Below are positions 22,887 through 33,837 of a stretch of DNA of 64,000 nucleotides, piece after piece. Location of the stretch: positions 27,014,381 to 27,078,380 of the forward strand of contig NC_091195.1 in assembly GCF_040958095.1 (NCBI RefSeq), read 5' to 3'. The notes below the pieces were generated by a model. It ran no database searches and had not been told where the DNA came from. It saw nothing but the letters and a program-made list of their open reading frames with translations. Within the stretch, counting starts at the first letter, position 1, and each line of letters starts with the position of its first letter. The translations under genes were made by a program, and so were the position numbers. Source of the stretch: Procambarus clarkii. Taxonomy: Eukaryota > Arthropoda > Malacostraca > Decapoda > Cambaridae.

Positions 22887-22985
22887 CTTGAGCTTCGTCT
22901 GTTATGGCATTATGTACAATGGCTTGTGTTCCGTCTGGCAGCTCCAGAGTCACCGCTCCGCCGCCTTCCTCCACAACCACCACAC
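22887..22985 (-). CDS. ZNF143/ZNF76-like factor, second coding exon
   Basis: A 99-bp exon read from 22985 to 22887, with acceptor TGCAG before it and donor GTATTG after it. It encodes VVVEEGGGAVTLELPDG followed by TQAIVHNAITDEAQ. The 'LPDGTQAIVHNA' string resembles the 'LEDGTTAYIHH' activation repeats of ZNF143. The start phase (two bases completing a Ser codon) matches the single base left by the 26837-26932 exon, and the end phase of 1 matches the exon at 13349. The exon is flanked by LINE tail sequence (22680-22745) on one side and non-coding intron on the other. Confidence 0.82.
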
Positions 22986-23690
22986 CTGCACATAAACATA
23001 AACATGAGAATAAAGGACACCACAGGAGGCCCAGTGTCCCATACGAGGCAGCTCCTCTAAATACGAGGTAGCTCCTGTAACATTCAAGATAAAAATACTA
23101 CATTAATATTTCTCATCAATTTATTCAAATTATGCACAATTTTATCTAAATACCATAAAACATGCTGCCCTTAGATAATATCTAAAAGCGTACTGGGCAA
23201 CAGCAAACAATGTGGACTGTAATAAATGGTTAGAAAGATAGCAGCAAATTATTAAATAGAATACATACGCAGGATAATAAGTGAACAAGATAAACAATGT
23301 GAAGTCAAGGCAGAACACCATTCACACCTGCTGCAGCCAAGGAAAAATTCACAAAATGAGATAACTTCCAATTAATCTGTCCTGTTTGTCAGTGAATACA
23401 AACTGTATTCATTGAATAACAATAATAATGTATTCAGCTGAATAACACCTCTGACTAACAAATTTCTCTGAAACTGTACAAGGAATGATCAACAATTTAC
23501 TGCAGAGTGCACTCGAAGAGTTTTTCGAGATTACAGCATAGTTTTCTTCCAGGTCTTCAAACCTTCAAGCCTTGAGAATTTCCATTTTTTTCCAAGAGAC
23601 TGTCGAGAAAGCTGCAGGCTCTGCACCACCAGACAAAAGCAAGATGCCAGGCATGTCCAAGTCACCATGATAAACCTTCCAACCTCCCGG
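22986..23690. other. Intron 1 sequence without recognised features
   Basis: AT-rich, no ORF of note and no repeat recognised, between the host exon and the DIRS terminal fragment. Confidence 0.5.
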
Positions 23691-24020
23691 CACGGGAGGT
23701 CTGGAGCTTCCCCTTCCCCCTCCAAGAGTGGGGGGGGGGGGGTAGCTGCATGGCGGCTGTGGTGACATCATGCTTGTTTTCTGATTGGGGAGTTCTGCCT
23801 GCTCATTCGGCTTTCGGTTTGCAATTTTTAACCAGCTGTAATTTGTTTGGGAATTCCTACAATTCTGGGTACCTGACCTGGTAGATGGCAGACAGACTGC
23901 TTCTAACCACATGGGAGTATCTATAGGCCATTACTCCTCGTGCCCCTCGGAGGGGGCCAGGTTCTGTGTAGTGGTCCCGGGGTAGGCCTCGAACTCCATG
24001 ATTGACTGTTGCCACGGTCT
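23690..24020. repeat. DIRS terminal-repeat fragment
   Basis: Contains GGAGGTCTGGAGCTTCCCCT, a long G run, then GTTTGCAATTTTTAACCAG and GCCAGGTTCTG, in the same order as the 5' ITR at 6470-6780. No internal DIRS genes are attached. Confidence 0.7.
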
Positions 24021-24029
24021 AATATATAC

Positions 24030-24990
24030 AACTTGGGAAGCAAAGCTTGGAGGAAAGAAGGCCCCAAGACATGATGGACTTCATCACACAGAAGTGTAAG
24101 GTGGCAACAGACAAGTTCGTCCCAGTCCAAAAGAAAAAAATGAATTGCAGACAAGAAATCCATGGTTTAATCAGAGATGTAAGCTAGCAAAGCAACTAAG
24201 TACAAGGGCATGGAGAAACTATACGAATAATAGGACACTAGAGAGCAGAGAAAAATACCAGAGTGCCAGGAATGAATACATCAGGGTGAGAAGAGAGGCA
24301 GAAAGGCAATATGAAAATGACAAAGCAAGCAAGACAAGGACTCCTTCCTGCACAGCCACATCAGGAGGAAAACAACAGTGAAGGATAAGGTAATGAAACT
24401 GAGGATAGGGGCAGACAGATTCACTACAAACGATAAGTGTGTGAGGTACTCAATAAGAAATTCCAGGGGGTCTTCACATTAAAGCAAGGAGATGTTCCAG
24501 AGATAAGAGAGGGAATAGATAACCAGGCACCGCTAGAGGAGTTTAGGATTATCAGTGGGGAGGCAAGGAAGCTTTTGCAAGAGTTGGACGTGACAAAGGC
24601 TATAGGCCCGGAAGAAATCTCACCATGGATACTAAAGGAAGGTGTAGAAGCACTGAGCCTCTAACTCTCCATAGTGTATAACAAATCACTGGTAACAGGA
24701 GCTACCAAAAATTTGGAAGACTGCTAATGGAGTCCCAATATACAAAAAGGTGGATAGGCAGGGAGGCACTAAACTACAGGCCAGTGTCCCTAACTTGCAT
24801 CCCATGCAAGTTGATGGAGAAGATAGTGCAAAAAAAGCTAGTGGAACATCTGGAGCGAAAGAACTTTGTAACACAACATCAGCACGGGTTCAGGGATGGC
24901 AAGTTATGCCTCACAAGATTAGTTGAATTCTACGACCAGAGCATAAGTAACATCTACCCCGAACGCAAGCTGCAGCAGCTCCTCCAGCGC
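24030..24990 (+). mobile_element. LINE of third type (CR1-like), linker and RT part
   Basis: Plus-strand frames show WFNQRCKLAKQLSTRAWRNY, a linker with YQSARNEYIRVRREAE, then LLQELDVTKAIGPEEISPW and LNYRPVSLTCIPCKLMEKI with HQHGFRDGKLCLTRLVEFYD. These are RT motifs of a CR1-like ORF2, distinct from the dominant family here. It is frameshifted and truncated by terminal-repeat sequence at about 25010. Confidence 0.82.
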
Positions 24991-25014
24991 CTCATGATCG
25001 CCAAGAATCACATC

Positions 25015-25508
25015 AGACACAAAACGGAGGTGTGGATAGCTGGCATAGCAGTCTATGGCTCTCCATCCCCGGGAGGGAGAAGGGGAAGCTGTGCAGACAG
25101 CAGCATGATGTAATGACTGTCATGCCGCTGTCATGACATGTAGTACGTGCATAACGTAGCGACGTCATGCTCGTTTGCTCACTTTCATTTGGGGAGTCCT
25201 GTCCAACAGTTTGACTTTCAGTAGCAATCTTTTAACCAGAATAGGGGTTTGTTTTGGGGCGCTTACCTTTCTGGGTACCTGAACTGGTCGATGGCATAGA
25301 ATGCTTCCAACCACACAGGGGTTTCACTAGGCCATTGCTCCTCGTACCTCTCTGAGAGGGCCAGGTGGTCCTCTCTGAAACATCTCAGGATGCTCGAGGT
25401 CCTAGTAGGCCTAGAACTCCATTCGCTTGACTGACGCCAAGGTCCAATACATTCATATCAGCCCGAATGGCTCCAGGGAGCCAAAGGGGCTCCTCCCAGA
25501 AAAAGCTT
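25015..25508. repeat. DIRS terminal-repeat fragment between two LINE pieces
   Basis: Matches the ITR order: GGTGTGGATAGCTGGC, GACGTCATGCTCG, GGGGTTTGTTTTGG, GCCAGGTGGTCC, ending GGGAGCCAAAGGGGCTCCTC. Confidence 0.72.
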
Positions 25509-26605
25509 TTAATATAGAGTCTCACACAAGAGGCTGTTCTGGAAACTGGAACATGCTGGAGGGGTGACAGGGAGATTTCTGACATGGATGAAAAATTTTC
25601 TAACCTGACAGACAGATGAGGGCAGTAATCAGAGACAACGTATCTAACTGGAGAAGTGTTACTAGCGGAGTACCACATGGTTCAGTTCTTGCACCAGTAA
25701 GGTTCATCGTCTACATAAATGATCTACCAGAAAGAATACAAAATTATGTGAACATGTTTGTGGATGATGCCAAGATACTGGGGAAGATAGGAGACACAGA
25801 CAATTGTAATGCTCTTCAAATTGATGTATGTAGATAAAATAAGTGCTTGGAGTGTCAAGTGGCAAATGGAATTCAATGTGAATAAATGCCATGTTATGGA
25901 ATGTGGAATTGGAGAAAATAGACCACACACACTTTACAAATTATGTGGAAAGGAATTACAGAACTCGAATAAAGAATGAGACCTCGGGGTGGTTTTGGAT
26001 AGTAGGCTGTAGCCAGAACACACAAATAACATTGTGAGAGGAACGTATGCGTCACTTTCCAACTTCAAACTTGATTTTAATTATATGGATGGTAAAATAC
26101 TAAAGAAACTGTTCATGACTTTTGTGAGACCAAAATTGGAATATGCAGCAGTTGTGTGGAGCCCAAATCTCAAGAAGCATAAAAACAAACTGGAAAAGGT
26201 GCAACATGCTACAAAATGGCTTCCAGCACTGAGAAACATGAGTCACGAGGAGAGACTAGAGGTGTTAAATATGCTAAAACTAAAAGATAGAAGATAAAGA
26301 GGTGATATGATCACCACTTACAAAATAATAACAGGAACCGACCATATTGACAAAGATAAATTCCTGAAACCAGCAACTTCACGAACAAGAGGACACAGAT
26401 TCAAGCTAAGGAAACAGATGCCAAAAAACCATTAGAAAATTTTCTATTGAAAACAGAGTGGTAGCCAGTTGGAACAAACTAAGTGAGAAGGCGATGGAAG
26501 CCAAAACCATCAGTAATTTCAAAGCATTATACGACAAAGAGTACTGGGAAGACAGACACCACGAGCGTAGCTCTCATCCTGTAACTACACTTAGGTAATT
26601 ACACA
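25509..26605 (+). mobile_element. CR1-like LINE, RT catalytic region to 3' end
   Basis: Plus strand: AVIRDNVSNWRSVTSGVPHG, SVLAPVRFIVYINDLPE, then YVNMFVDDAKILGKIGD. The FVDDAK corresponds to the RT F/YxDD catalytic box. It continues to ILKKLFMTFVRPKLEYAAVV and the 3' tail CACTTAGGTAATTAC at about 26588. Interrupted by stops. Confidence 0.88.
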
Positions 26606-26836
26606 CAGACACTGTATATACATATACACACACATACTGTACATACACACATACTGTATACCATATTTAATTTATTTATTTATTTATACAAGAGTTAAAA
26701 GAAAATATAATTATCTGTGAGTAAAAGGGAGAAGGAAATGGCCAGAAAAGCTGAGAATGAGATCTCTTTCAGATACAGACATTCTGCCAGATGAACAGAA
26801 AGGTTTAGTGTATGTTATGAGAAGAATGTGGCTTAC

Positions 26837-26932
26837 TCGCATGCTCGGAGCCGTCATCCATAAACTCCACCACCTCCTCTTTTATGTGGTGGGACATGGT
26901 TACAACGGATCTGTTCATGTCACCTCTCCAAA
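26837..26932 (-). CDS. ZNF143/ZNF76-like factor, probable first coding exon
   Basis: Acceptor TTTGCAG ends at 26933 and donor GTAAGC starts at 26836. The first in-frame ATG is at 26918-26916, giving 27 residues beginning MNRSVVTMSHH, with acidic KEEVVEFMDDGSE. A second Met lies seven codons later. The frame is open through the acceptor (W-R-G-D before the Met), so translation could start in an earlier exon. I prefer this ATG because nothing coding is seen upstream. The exon ends in phase 1 and splices in frame to 22985. It lies beside a 44-bp minisatellite starting near 26995. Confidence 0.72.
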
Positions 26933-26994
26933 CTGCAAAGAAATAATTATTATAACACACACGTCAATGAACTTTGTTTTACCTATCTGTACAA

Positions 26995-27705
26995 AAGCAG
27001 CCACTATAGTATAGAATGTTTGTTATACCTCAGTACAAATGCAGCCACCATAGTATAGATTGTTTGTTATACCTCAGTACAAATGCAGCCACCATAGTAT
27101 AGATTGTTTGTTATACCTCAGTACAAATGCAGCCACTATAGTATAGATTGTTTGTTATACCTCAGTACAAATGCAGCCACCATAGTATAGATTGTTTGTT
27201 ATACCTCAGTACAAATGCAGCCACCATAGTATAGATTGTTTGTTATACCTCAGTACAAATGCAGCCACCATAGTATAGATTGTTTGTTATACCTCAGTAC
27301 AAATGCAGCCACCATAGTATAGATTGTTTGTTATACCTCAGTACAAATGCAGCCACTATAGTATAGATTGTTTGTTATACCTCAGTACAAATGCAGCCAC
27401 CATAGTATAGATTGTTTGTTATACCTCAGTACAAATGCAGCCACTATAGTATAGAATGTTTGTTATACCTCAGTACAAATGCAGCCACCATAGTATAGAT
27501 TGTTTGTTATACCTCAGTACAAATGCAGCCACCATAGTATAGAATGTTTGTTTTACCTCTGTGTACAAAAGCAGCCACTATAGTATAGATTGTTTGTTAT
27601 ACCTCAGTACAAATGCAGCCACCATAGTATAGATTGTTTGTTATACCTCAGTACAAATGCAGCCACCATAGTATAGAATGTTTGTTTTACCTGTGTACAA
27701 AAGCA
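26995..27705. repeat. 44-bp minisatellite, about 16 copies
   Basis: Unit TAGATTGTTTGTTATACCTC followed by AGTACAAATGCAGCCACCATAGTA (written here in two parts). A few units have GAATGTTTG or ACAAAAGCAGCC variants. It lies just upstream (minus-strand sense) of the probable first coding exon of the ZNF143-like gene. Confidence 0.95.
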
Positions 27706-28080
27706 GCCACCATAATACTGAACGATAATTAACTACCACAGACCGAAATAACTATTTTAGCACTTTCTCACATGTCTTAATATTTACACTTAACTGTCAT
27801 AACATGAAAAATGCATTAATTAGTAGATGTCTGCCTCATAGGGGAACTATCATAAATAAAGTACTGTAGTAATATTGCAATACGACAAAACTGAAGTGTT
27901 CTTTTTTCTAGAGACCATTCAAGCTCTTCAACCACAGACACACTAGCAGCCTGCCAACCTGAGGCTATTCCCACAGAATGTATCATTCCTTCCCCTCATC
28001 CACCCCAAGTGGGCTATGCAATTCCTGTTGCAGGCTGAGAGCTTTTCCTTCCCATGGCTCATGCTAAGCATTACCTTACA
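27706..28080. other. Non-coding, nothing recognised
   Basis: AT-rich sequence between the minisatellite and the foldback element. Confidence 0.45.
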
Positions 28081-28082
28081 AT

Positions 28083-28270
28083 TATGTTGACCAGACCACA
28101 CACTAGAAGGTGAAGGGACGACGACATTTCGGTCCATCCTGGACCATTCTCAAGTCACAATCGACTTGAGAATGGTCCAGGACGGACCGAAACGTCGTCG
28201 TCCCTTCACCTTCTAGTGTGTGGTCTGGTCAACATACTTTAGCCATGTTATTGTGACTCATCGCCTGCAT
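28083..28270. repeat. Foldback (palindromic) element, copy 1
   Basis: Arms of about 66 nt (28085-28151 and 28157-28231), nearly perfectly complementary around a short loop. They begin GTTGACCAGACCACACACTA and contain GGGACGACGAC. It is followed by a common right flank, ACTTTAGCCATGTTATTGTG. Related copies: 52720 (very similar) and 58669 (diverged). Confidence 0.92.
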
Positions 28271-28440
28271 TACCTTACAAGTTTTCCCAAGAACATGCTC
28301 CATTAAACAGTTAACAACCAACCAACCCCCTAATTGTGGCTGGGTGAACAGGGGCAAACCGTTAAGGATTGATGAACAGACAATCTCCTGACCAGGGCTC
28401 GAACCCAGATAAGATCGCAAATCAGTCACCTCTCTGTTAT
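28270..28440 (-). mobile_element. Possible SINE-like tRNA-derived fragment
   Basis: The minus strand contains a B-box-like GGGTTCGAGCCCTGGTC and the string GCCCCTGTTCACCCAGC, resembling the body of the tRNA-derived SINEs in this window. Short and diverged. Confidence 0.45.
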
Positions 28441-28469
28441 ATTCCTGGTACTGTAACCTTGCATCCCAC

Positions 28470-28852
28470 CTTTAGAGAGGCCGACCCAGATCCTTCTGAG
28501 CAGGCCGACCTAGATCCCTTCGAGGAGGCTGACTAGGAGCCCTCTGAGGAGGAGGTCGACCAGGATCCTTCCGAGGAGGAGGCCGACGAGGATCCCTTCG
28601 AGGAAGAGGCCGACCCAGATCCCTCCGAGGAGGAAGCCGACCAGGATCCCTCCGAGGAGGAAGCTGACCAGGATCCCTACAAGGAGGAGGAGGAGGAGGC
28701 CGACCAGGAGCCCTCCGAGGAGGAGGCCGACCAGGATCCCTCCGAGGAGGAGGCCGACCAAGATCCCTCCAAGGAGGAGGCCGACCAGGATCCCTCTGAG
28801 GAGAAGGCCAACCAAGATCCCATTCCTGATAAGGTCGAAGCAGAACCCGACC
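28470..28852 (+). repeat. 24-bp acidic coding-like repeat (DQDPSEEEA)
   Basis: Tandem units of 24 or 27 bp (GAGGAGGCCGACCAGGATCC core) read D-Q-D-P-S-E-E-E-A in one plus-strand frame, open from 28531 to the SINE at 28855. A TAG at 28528-28530 closes the frame on the left. The opposite strand gives the apparently hydrophobic ILVGLLLGG ORF, which is a shadow. Confidence 0.7.
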
Positions 28853-28854
28853 AA

Positions 28855-29093
28855 CCCTGTCGGCCGAGCGGACAGCACGCTGGACTTGTGATCCTGTGGT
28901 CCTGGGTTCGATCCCAGGCGCCGGCGAGAAACAATGGGCAGAGTTTCTTTCACCCTATGCCCCTCTTACCTAGCAGTAAAATAGGTACCTGGGTGTTAGT
29001 CAGCTGTCACGGGCTGCTTCCTGGGGGTGGAGGCCTGGTCGAGGACCGGCCGCGGGGACACCAAAAAGCCCCGAAATCATCTCAAGATAACCC
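28855..29093 (+). mobile_element. tRNA-derived SINE, family A
   Basis: Head GTCGGCCGAGCGGACAGCAC, B box GGTTCGATCCC, body GGTACCTGGGTGTTAGTCAG, tail ATCTCAAGATAACC. It is inserted at the right edge of the acidic repeat. Confidence 0.9.
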
Positions 29094-29117
29094 TCCTCCA
29101 GTGTGTTATACTCTGAC

Positions 29118-29498
29118 TAATTCGCCTCTGCTGAGGCAGAGCCAGCCTCCGAGGTAGAGTCATCCTCAGAGGAAGAGCCAGCCTCTGAGGCAGAGTTTGC
29201 TGCTCTGGCCGACCCCAACACCTCCAGGCTACAAGCACAACCATCATGCTGCCCATCCCTGCAGCCAAGCACTTACAAATCGTTGGAAGAGGAGTTTCAA
29301 AATTTTACAAAATACAGTACTCGCAAAGTCAGCATTGGCATTGAGGGGGACAAGCCCAGTAACTTTGTCCTCATAACGAATCTTCCACAAAACATTAATG
29401 CAGCAATTGTAAGAATACCAATATTAGTTGGCCCACCCTCCACTGATCCACACCCAAACACCCCTAGAGCTACAAAATATAACTGTTGTCCCATATAA
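29118..29498 (+). pseudogene. Unrecognised open frame, about 126 codons, possible continuation of the acidic ORF
   Basis: Right after the SINE the plus strand is open from TTCGCCTCTGCTGAGGCAGA to a stop at 29496-29498. It begins acidic and serine-rich (ASEVESSSEEEPASEAE) and then becomes ordinary in composition (KSLEEEFQNFTKYSTRKVSI, LPQNINAAIVRIPILVG). I do not recognise it. It may be an exon or decayed gene whose acidic N-terminal part was split by the SINE, or a fragment of an unknown transposon. Confidence 0.3.
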
Positions 29499-29574
29499 CA
29501 ACTGCTACAATAATTAATTTTGTTGGGAACAGGCAGCTTGTGTGTGTATGTGTATATACCTACCTACCCAGTAA

Positions 29575-29872
29575 GTGTAATTACCCAAGTGTAGTTACAA
29601 GATGACAGCTATATTCATGATGTCTCGTCTTCCCAATACTCTGTCATATAACGCTTTGAAACTACTGACAGTTTTGGCCTCCACCACCTTCTCACTTAAC
29701 TTGTTAAAACCGTCTACCACTCTGTTTGCAAAAGAAAACTTTCTATTATTTCTTCGGCAGCTATCTTTAGTTATTTTAAACCTATGACCTCTTGTTCTTG
29801 AAGTACCAGATCTCAGGAATTCTTCCGTATCAATTTTGTCGAATCCCATTACAATTTTGTACAAAGTGTAGG
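29575..29872 (-). mobile_element. CR1-like LINE 3' end
   Basis: The minus strand encodes CRRNNRKFSFANRVVDGFNK and KALYDRVLGRRDIMN, then the tail TAACTACACTTGGGTAATTA. 5'-truncated. Confidence 0.85.
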
Positions 29873-29874
29873 GG

Positions 29875-31585
29875 CGGCCCCACGTTTCTGTGGGGAGCCC
29901 CTTCGGCTCCCTGAAGCTATCCGAATTGATATAGTGCTATATTAGTTTGGGGTCATCAATCACAGAAAGGAGTCCTTTTGCCTACCAGGGACCACGAGCC
30001 AAAACCTGGCCCCCTCAGAGGGAGCAATGGCCTGAGAGCACTTTACATTTAAAGTATGTCCTAATAATTGGCATCGACCGGGAAAGGCATCCAGAAAGAT
30101 AGGAGAAGCAAAACAGACCATAATCTGGTGAAAATTGTGACCTATTTCCAATAAGAACAAAACAACTCCCCCCAGAAAGAAAACAAACAACACTTCATCC
30201 AACTAGCACCCCTGTTCGTTGGTGCTACACCCCCCTCCCATCCCATCCCATAGGGGAGAGGGGAAGCCAGTAGTCCACCACCTCTGGCCTCAAGTTCCCG
30301 TTCTGGATTTTTGTCCTGTGTGGCTGTTCCAGCTGTGTGTGGTGTGGTGGCCAGGTGTCTTAGTGTACAGGAACAGCATGTGCCTAGGGTGATCTTCCCT
30401 AGGTGCTCCGTGAGTACTGGCCTTACGTGTCAGGGTATCTTCCCTGGGGTGTTTGGGAATCACTCCCCATTTGAGGACTTCCGTTACATGATGTTGTCTT
30501 TGCCTTTGGGGTACGTTGGGGGTCTTGGGCTTTCAGTCTTGCCCCGGGTAGGAAAGTGTTGTTGGATGGGAGGGGCGCACTGCGGCTGGCACAGCTAGCT
30601 TTACTTTAACGCTGCAGCCGATGTTTCTCTCTGACTGCCAGTCTGTTTGTTGTGTGTCTTCGGAGGTTTTGGTTTTCTTTTCTGACATTTTTGCCTTTTG
30701 TGTATGGAGGAGGTCTGCCTAGCTTCTTATTAGGCTAGCCTAGGTTGTGATGCTGGTCCCCCTCTGTTGCTCCCGAGACTTCATAGCTGCTACTGGTGGT
30801 CAGTTTGCCTGCTATCTGACAAGGTTCTACCGGCTAAGCTGGCCCATAGGGCTTATTTACCCTACAGGCCCTGGAAAACTCATGTGGGCTCGGTGGTAAC
30901 ATGGATACTTCTTTTGAGTCCACTCTCGCCTTGTGTGAAGTTGAAGGTTGTTCATCGCCCCTGCCTCAGGGAGATGATCATCCATACTGCTTCCGTCATT
31001 CTGCCTGTTGGATCGGGGACACTTACGACCCAGAGTCTGGTGGGACTTGTTCCCTGCTTGTACTGCAATTTACTCATTCCTTTTCTGTTGATATCAGGGA
31101 TCATGCAGCAACTGCGTTGCATGCTCGATTCTCCTTAATGCAACAGGCCTGGTTGCTTGCCCAGTTGGAGGTCCCGGAGCTGACCCGCATGGGTTTTAGG
31201 GACCAGGATTTGGAGGTGTTGGTCACTTCAACCTTTGTTCCGTCTGCTTCTCTGCTTCCTTCCCAGGAGGGCGTGGTTTGTCCCTGCTTCTGGCTCCCAA
31301 GTGTCTGAGGGTTTTGGAGTCGGGGCGGGATTTAGCTTGGGATGAGGCTCGGGTGGCTTCGGTGGCTGCCTTTTCCGATTCAGGCGCTGAGGTAGTTGAG
31401 CTCAATTTTCATGCCGAGGCTTCTGGGTCGACCCAGCAGACTTCCTTCTTGGAAGCTTTTTCCCTGGACTCCACCTTTTCTTCAGGGGTGGTGGGTGTGG
31501 AAGTGGGCTCTGGGTGGTGGGCGTGGAAGTGGGAAGGAAGGGGTTGAAAACCCCTTCCTTCGGAGGGAGGGGCTCCTAGGCTCCT
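29875..31585 (+). mobile_element. DIRS-like 5' half: terminal repeat, leader and gag
   Basis: 29880-30240 is terminal repeat (GGGAGCCCCTTCGGCTCCCT, CCAGGGACCACGAGCC). 30290-30600 is the leader (CCTAGGTGCTCCGTGAGTAC). Gag follows from 30901. It ends where a SINE is inserted at 31586. It is the best preserved 5' half in the window and the reference for the copies at 5.1, 8.3 and 13.6 kb. Confidence 0.75.
30901..31547 (+). pseudogene. DIRS gag-like protein, frameshifted once
   Basis: Starts MDTSFESTLALCEVEGCSSP. It carries a Cys/His cluster (C-x4-C ... HPYCFRHSAC) followed by GDTYDPESGGTC, the zinc-knuckle-like N-terminus typical of DIRS-group Gag. The first frame ends at 31308. A second frame, 31278-31547, continues with LAWDEARVASVAAFSDSG and EASGSTQQTSFLEAF. 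Homologous degraded copies at 8986-9219 (minus) and about 15000-15330 (plus) show the same motif order. Confidence 0.65.
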
Positions 31586-31838
31586 TGGGAGCCGGTCGGC
31601 TGAGCGGACAGCACGCTGTACTTGTGATCCTGTGGTCCTGGGTTCGATCCCAGGCGCCGGCGAGAAACAATGGGCAGACTTTCTTTCACCCTATGCCCCT
31701 GTTACCTAGCAGTAAAATAGGTACCTGGGTGTTAGTCAGCTGTCACGGGCTGCTTCCTGGGGGTGGAGGCCTGGTCGAGGACCGGGCCACGGGGACACTA
31801 AAAAAAGCCCCGAAATCATCTAAAGATAACCTCAAGAT
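31586..31838 (+). mobile_element. tRNA-derived SINE, family A
   Basis: GAGCCGGTCGGCTGAGCGG head, GGTTCGATCCC B box, conserved body, AAATCATCTAAAGATAACC tail. It is inserted after DIRS gag. Confidence 0.9.
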
Positions 31839-31839
31839 G

Positions 31840-32668
31840 GTAAAAATGAGGACCTTAAACATAATACAGGGTATAAAACACAATCAAATGTACCCATAGT
31901 AGGAAAACAGCATGTAAAGGATTTGGGAATAATAATGTCTGACGACCTAACGTTTAGGGAGCATAACCAAGCAAATATTGCAGCAGCCAGAAAAATGATA
32001 GGATGGATTACGAGAACTTTCAAATCCAGGGATCCCATCACAATGGTTGTACTCTTCAAGTCACTTGTGTTGTCCCGTCTTGAGTACTGCTCAGTACTCA
32101 CTTCCCCCTTCAGAGCAGGAGAGATTGCTGAAATAGAGGGAATACAGAGAACATATACGGCACGCATAGATGCGATAAAGCACCTAAATTATTGGGATCA
32201 TCTCAAAGCCCTCCAAATGTACTCACTAGAAAGAAGACGAGAGAGACTAAATAATATACACCTGGAAGATACTGGAGGGCCAAGTACCAAATCTACACAA
32301 TAAAATAACAACGTACTGGAGTGAACGATATGGAAGAAAATGCAGAATAGAACCAGTGAAGAGCAGGGGTGCCATAGGCACAATCAGAGAACACTGTATA
32401 AACATCAGAGATCCACGGTTGTTCAACACCCTCCCAGCAAGCATAAGAAATATTGCCGGAACAACCGTGGACATTTTCAAGAGGAAACTAGATTTATTCC
32501 TCCAAGGAGTGCCGGACCAACCGGGCTGTGGTTGGTATGTGGGCCTGCGGGCCGATCCAAGCAACAGCCTAGTGGACCAAACTTTCACAAGTCAAGCCTG
32601 GCCTCGGGCCGGGCTTAGGGAGTAGAAGAACTCCCAGAACCCCATCAACCAGGTATCAACCAGGTGTC
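31840..32668 (+). mobile_element. LINE of second family, 3' part of ORF2
   Basis: Plus strand, mostly one frame with small shifts: VLSRLEYCSVLTSPFRAGEI, AIKHLNYWDHLKALQMYSLE, SRGAIGTIREHCINI, NIAGTTVDIFKRKLDLF, DQPGCGWYVGLRAD. These are C-terminal RT and thumb sequences of a CR1/L2-type LINE. It ends ATCAACCAGGTATCAACCAG. Reference copy for 3340 and 20546. Confidence 0.86.
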
Positions 32669-32669
32669 C

Positions 32670-33785
32670 TACCTACGGTTTTCATCTCAGCGACAGTATG
32701 AAGTTTCTACGCGGTCTTTTCACGATTTCCTTTCCCTTCATACGATTTCATCTATCGGTTAAGGTTGTCTTGTCCTTTCTCTCTTGGCTTTTACTGGATC
32801 GGCGTCTTATGCTAAATACTGTCGGTTCTCATTGTGCGGCATTGACAGAGCCACTGCAGCTTGCGTTCGGGGTGGATGTCACTTCTGCTCCGTTCCGTAA
32901 GCTCTCTCATGCATTTTTTCACCTCTGGCCTGCTCATGCGCTGCCTGAGCCGTCTTGGTCTTTGGACTGGGTTCTTTCATTTCTTTCTTCAGTTTGTTGT
33001 GGCCCCTTCAGTTTGTGAATGCTTTGGGAAACCTTATTTTTGTTACCTTTAGCCTCTGGGGGTCAGGGCGGAGAGCTTCATGCTTTTCTCCAGTGCTGGG
33101 GAGAAGGGGTTCTGTTCGTTAGGTCATTGTGGTCGTTTTGTTCGTTTGCAGCCTTCTCTTCCATTTCTGGCAAAGAATGAGATGGCTGGGTTCCGAAGGG
33201 GTCCGTTGGTTGTGGAGGCTTGGTTGGTTAGGCCGCAGGTGCTTCATGTGCTGTGTCCGGTGGTGGCTTTGGGTCGCTACCTGTAGGCCACTGGTTCAGT
33301 AACGTTGGACACGCTCTGAGTGGTTCCGGTTTCCATGGTTTCCTGTTCCAGGACTCGGAGTGTCTCAGGTTGTCCATGGTGTAATTAAGTCTAGCCAGCC
33401 TGCAGTCTACCCTCGAGCCCATGATGTGAGGAAGTATGATGTTCTTGCAGTTGTCTTTGGTAATATGTCATGGGTCGACATTCGAGCGCTGGGTTTTGGA
33501 GGTCAAACAGGGTCCTGGCCGCTAGATATCTCGTGAACACCCTGGGCCCTCTATGGCCTTGTGTTGCATTGGGGAGCCTGTCACAGCCAACAGTCTCTAT
33601 TTCGCCTTGAAATTTGTGGTGCTGCTGCCTCTTGGGTAAGTCCCTGTTTTTTACTTATATGTGGGTATGTAGCTTCAGGGAACCAACGGGGCTCCCCACA
33701 AAAAAACAGCTTTGAATATAATGAAACGGCATTTTTTGGGCAAGCCCCAGAGGTTCCCTGACACCCTCCCTCCGGTCTACATCAT
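32670..33785 (+). mobile_element. DIRS-like 3' half: tyrosine recombinase and terminal repeat
   Basis: The YR N-terminal domain is in the 32698-33018 frame (SLTVK-like start, then TVGSHCAALTEPLQLAFGVD and HALPEPSWSLDWVLSFLS). After frameshifts the C-terminal part (about 33410-33560) has AHDVRKYDVLAVVFGNMSWV with the YR HxxR. The terminal repeat is at 33665-33780 (AACCAACGGGGCTCCCCACA, then AATGAAACGGCATTTTTTGG). Not functional. Confidence 0.75.
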
Positions 33786-33837
33786 TCAAGAACTGGGGTG
33801 GTGGGCTGCTGGCTTCCTCTAATCCCTTTGTGAGGGT

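Noticed and set aside
28510..28953. Hydrophobic repeat ORF (ILVGLLLGG), possible membrane protein
   Set aside because: Antisense of the acidic repeat and the SINE head.
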